Assembly: GCA_002409965.1 (NCBI GenBank)
Contig: DHON01000016.1
Location: forward strand, 48,968 to 90,960
DNA: 41,993 nucleotides
Direction of reading: 5' to 3'
DNA from: Firmicutes bacterium UBA5389
Lineage (GTDB): Bacteria > Bacillota > DTU025
The translations under genes were made by a program, and so were the position numbers. The notes beneath the pieces are model-generated. The model was not told the origin of the DNA and ran no database searches. It saw only the letters and a list, made by a program, of their open reading frames with translations. This document shows, one piece after another, positions 40,321 to 41,993 of this stretch (positions are counted from its first letter, which is position 1; the number at the start of each line of letters is the position of its first letter).

Positions 40321-41518
40321 AGACTGCTGCAAGCTGCGGCGACAGCCGACCGGCGCCGCACGACTCGCGAACAACGAGTTCGGCGGGGAGGACAATCGCC
40401 TTCGGAGATCTCTTGGGATTCCCTATGATGCGCAGCAACTCACACACAGCGCTTCTGCCCATTAGCTCGCCGTGCTGCTTGATGGTAGACAGCGCCGGGC
40501 GAACGTAAGACGCAGCTTCTATGTCGTCGAAGCCCACAACGGCCACGTTGTCAGGAACCCTCCGCCCCATGTCGCGGACGGCCTTCATCGCTCCGAACGC
40601 CATGACATCGCTGATCGCGAAGACAGCGGTAACGTCCGGACGCAACTCCAGCATCGCCCGGACGACCGATCTTGCACCTTCTTGGGTGTAGTTGCCGTAG
40701 CATACCAGGCCCGGATCGAATTCGATATCGTGGGCGCGCAGCGCTTCCTCGTATCCCATCCGTCTGGCTACCGATATGGTGGGTAGAGGCGTGTATTCGT
40801 CTGGAAGGTCGTATCCGCTCAGGTAGATTATGTTGCGATGGCCCAGGGAGATAAGGTGTTCAGCCGCCCTGCGAGCGCCGGCGATGTTGTCGGAAGTCAC
40901 ATACGTTAGCCGGGGGCCTTCAAAGGGAATGTCTATCATCACGGCCGGAATGCCGCTCGCTCTGACCTCGGCGACAACCTTGGCGGAGGGCAACGTGCCC
41001 ATAAGCATGAGCCCCTCTACCTTGGATTCGTAGCACCGCCTGAGCGTTTCGCGCCATCGCCGATCCCGAGTGTCCTTCACACTCAGCACCAGTTCATACC
41101 CGGCCTTCTCGACTTCAGTGGTTATGCCGCAGGTAACCTCATAGAAAAAGGGATGATGCAGTCCTTCGACTGCAAAGAGCAGCAGTTGCAGCACACAGCT
41201 GCGTTTCATCACAAGCCGCCTGGCAAGCGCGCTTGGGTAGTAGTTGAGTTCCTCCATTACATGACGGACGCGGCGCTCGGTCTCCTCACTGATATCGCCG
41301 TACTCGTTCAACACGTGCGAAACCGTGCTGATCGACACACCTGCCGCCCTGGCGATGTCCCTTATGGTGGGTCTCTGAATAGGGCTGGCAGGCATGCAGT
41401 CGCCCGGCCCTTCGATGCCGGACATTTCGCGGTCGATGGGCGCATCGCGGCCCGGCTCATCGCCAGCGCCGGAGCCTCGCCCTCTCAGGTGTTCATGCAC
41501 ATCATCGCTCAATTCCAC
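40295..41518 (-). CDS. LacI family transcriptional regulator
   Basis: Sugar-responsive regulator, presumably of the adjacent maltose-type importer. The HTH is TIRDIARAAGVSISTVSHVL (51-70) with hinge helix residues YYPSALARRL, then a periplasmic-binding-like effector domain (IDIPFEGPRLTYVTSDNIAG; VGFDDIEAASYVRPALSTI). GTG 41518 has a good GAGGGTGGG site and gives 407 residues, with an unusual 41-residue charged/Gly-rich N-terminal extension. ATG 41395 (MPASPIQRPTIRDIA) would give a typical length but has a poor ribosome site. The C-terminus is extended and encoded by phased repeats. Confidence 0.93.
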   Translation of the reverse strand: MELSDDVHEHLRGRGSGAGDEPGRDAPIDREMSGIEGPGDCMPASPIQRPTIRDIARAAGVSISTVSHVLNEYGDISEETERRVRHVMEELNYYPSALARRLVMKRSCVLQLLLFAVEGLHHPFFYEVTCGITTEVEKAGYELVLSVKDTRDRRWRETLRRCYESKVEGLMLMGTLPSAKVVAEVRASGIPAVMIDIPFEGPRLTYVTSDNIAGARRAAEHLISLGHRNIIYLSGYDLPDEYTPLPTISVARRMGYEEALRAHDIEFDPGLVCYGNYTQEGARSVVRAMLELRPDVTAVFAISDVMAFGAMKAVRDMGRRVPDNVAVVGFDDIEAASYVRPALSTIKQHGELMGRSAVCELLRIIGNPKRSPKAIVLPAELVVRESCGAGRLSPQLAAVSVNSHGTA

Positions 41519-41551
41519 ACACGCCCACCCTCACAGTTTGCTAATGGCCCT

Positions 41552-41578
41552 ACGGCGTCATGCCGTTAGTGCCGGCAC
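41552..41578. promoter_or_regulatory. Two adjacent palindromes upstream of the LacI gene
   Basis: ACGGC-GTCAT-GCCGT (41552-41566) and GTGCCGGCAC (41569-41578) lie 34-60 bases upstream of the LacI-type start codon. They are candidate autoregulatory operators. They differ from the ATTGAC palindrome upstream of the MalE-like gene, so a shared regulator is not shown. Confidence 0.35.
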
Positions 41579-41613
41579 ACAAGAGTGTCTGGGCCGTCAA
41601 CCTCAGTGTAGAA

Positions 41614-41643
41614 GCTGACGCTGACGCTGATGCCGATGCCGAC
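41614..41643. repeat. Hexamer repeat, five units
   Basis: GCTGAC GCTGAC GCTGAT GCCGAT GCCGAC in a row. It lies in the gap between the LacI gene and the right-edge gene fragment; on the plus strand it would encode repeated Ala-Asp, but no start signal supports a gene. Nothing else was recognised in 41579-41734. Confidence 0.8.
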
Positions 41644-41734
41644 GATCGAGGGAGCTGTGCAGCGGATCAGTGGAATGTGAGTGTTCGTGAATCTGGAGTG
41701 TTGATTGGGAATGTTGGTGGAAACACGGGAGTTT

Positions 41735-41993
41735 CTATAACGATATAGTCGGCAATTCCATAGTAGGGTATTGCTGCAACGGTGTCAAGTCACGGATGCG
41801 TGATACCCTGGCGATCTTCAGTTGCCACAGGTACTCTTCTGCGAGTCTGTCAACGCACTCAATCGCCTGCTTGGCAGAGTCAGTCTTTGCGCAGCCCATG
41901 AACGCCAGAGCCAGGCTACGAGGCGTCTCGGCATTGAACCTCCCACGACTTAAGTGGCGGGATTCCTGCTTCATCGACCGTTGCCATTGCTGG
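41735..41993 (-). CDS. Unrecognised protein, C-terminal part at window edge
   Basis: The minus strand is open from the window edge to a stop at 41735 (85 codons). ATG 41974 has no ribosome site, so the frame probably continues from outside. Readable parts are RFNAETPRSLALAFMGCAKT and DSAKQAIECVDRLAEEYLWQ, followed by a short tail with IRDLTPLQQYPTMELP. I do not recognise the family. The composition is protein-like in the first 55 residues; the tail looks less conserved. Confidence 0.4.
   Translation of the reverse strand, partial: QQWQRSMKQESRHLSRGRFNAETPRSLALAFMGCAKTDSAKQAIECVDRLAEEYLWQLKIARVSRIRDLTPLQQYPTMELPTISL

Noticed and set aside
1..41993. tRNA, rRNA, CRISPR arrays, complete insertion sequences or prophage genes
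   Set aside because: No T-loop-like clusters, no regularly spaced direct repeats of CRISPR length, and no transposase or phage structural protein were seen by reading; a covariance-model scan could not be run.

Overview
This GC-rich window reads like a chromosome segment of a flagellated, probably anaerobic, deep-branching Bacillota (Firmicutes). The evidence is the Bacillota-type order flgB-flgC-fliE-fliF-fliG-fliH-fliI-fliJ followed by a probable fliK, strong AGGAGG-type ribosome sites with frequent GTG/TTG starts, CsrA next to the late flagellar genes, and MalEFG-type sugar transporters without their own ATPase. Both sugar-binding proteins have ordinary Sec signal peptides and no lipobox cysteine, which fits an organism with an outer membrane (a diderm Bacillota lineage such as Limnochordia or relatives). 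That placement is inference.

Layout. 1-14.9 kb (all minus strand): flagellar genes, read as csrA, flaG, fliD, fliS, flgN, a sigma-54 type response regulator, a histidine kinase, flgBC, fliEFGHIJ and the 5' part of a fliK-like gene cut by the window edge. A near-consensus -24/-12 promoter (TGGCAC-N5-TTGC) lies just upstream of flgB, with dyads further upstream overlapping the end of the kinase gene. This suggests an FlgSR/FlrBC-like sigma-54 circuit for basal-body genes, unusual for Bacillota. 15.1-18 kb: an McrBC type IV restriction pair. 18-18.8 kb: decayed gene fragments, including a frameshifted copy of the galE 5' end. 18.9-25.1 kb (plus strand): a cytoplasmic kinase and sigma-54 regulator followed by atoE-atoD-atoA. 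A -24/-12 promoter and two dyads spaced 32 bp apart lie between regulator and operon, so this is an AtoSC-like short-chain fatty acid/acetoacetate uptake and activation module. 25.2-28.6 kb (minus): a glucose/mannose-type ABC importer (binding protein and two permeases). 28.8-35.2 kb (minus): galE, a chemoreceptor, a probable nuclease-family remnant, a hemolysin III-family membrane protein and tex. 35.3-36.8 kb: a repeat-rich island with a winged-helix/PD-(D/E)XK-like protein, a G-quadruplex-capable heptamer repeat and a 217-bp element with 29-bp inverted ends. 36.8-41.5 kb (minus): a LacI regulator and a maltose-type ABC importer. The right edge holds the end of an unrecognised gene.

Together the genes describe a motile heterotroph that imports sugars and short-chain acids, with two separate sigma-54 two-component circuits in one window. 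No tRNA, rRNA, CRISPR array, complete insertion sequence or prophage was seen. The most interesting signals are the two sigma-54 circuits with their promoter and enhancer sites, the odd GAFTHA motif in the flagellar activator, and the nuclease/repeat island.
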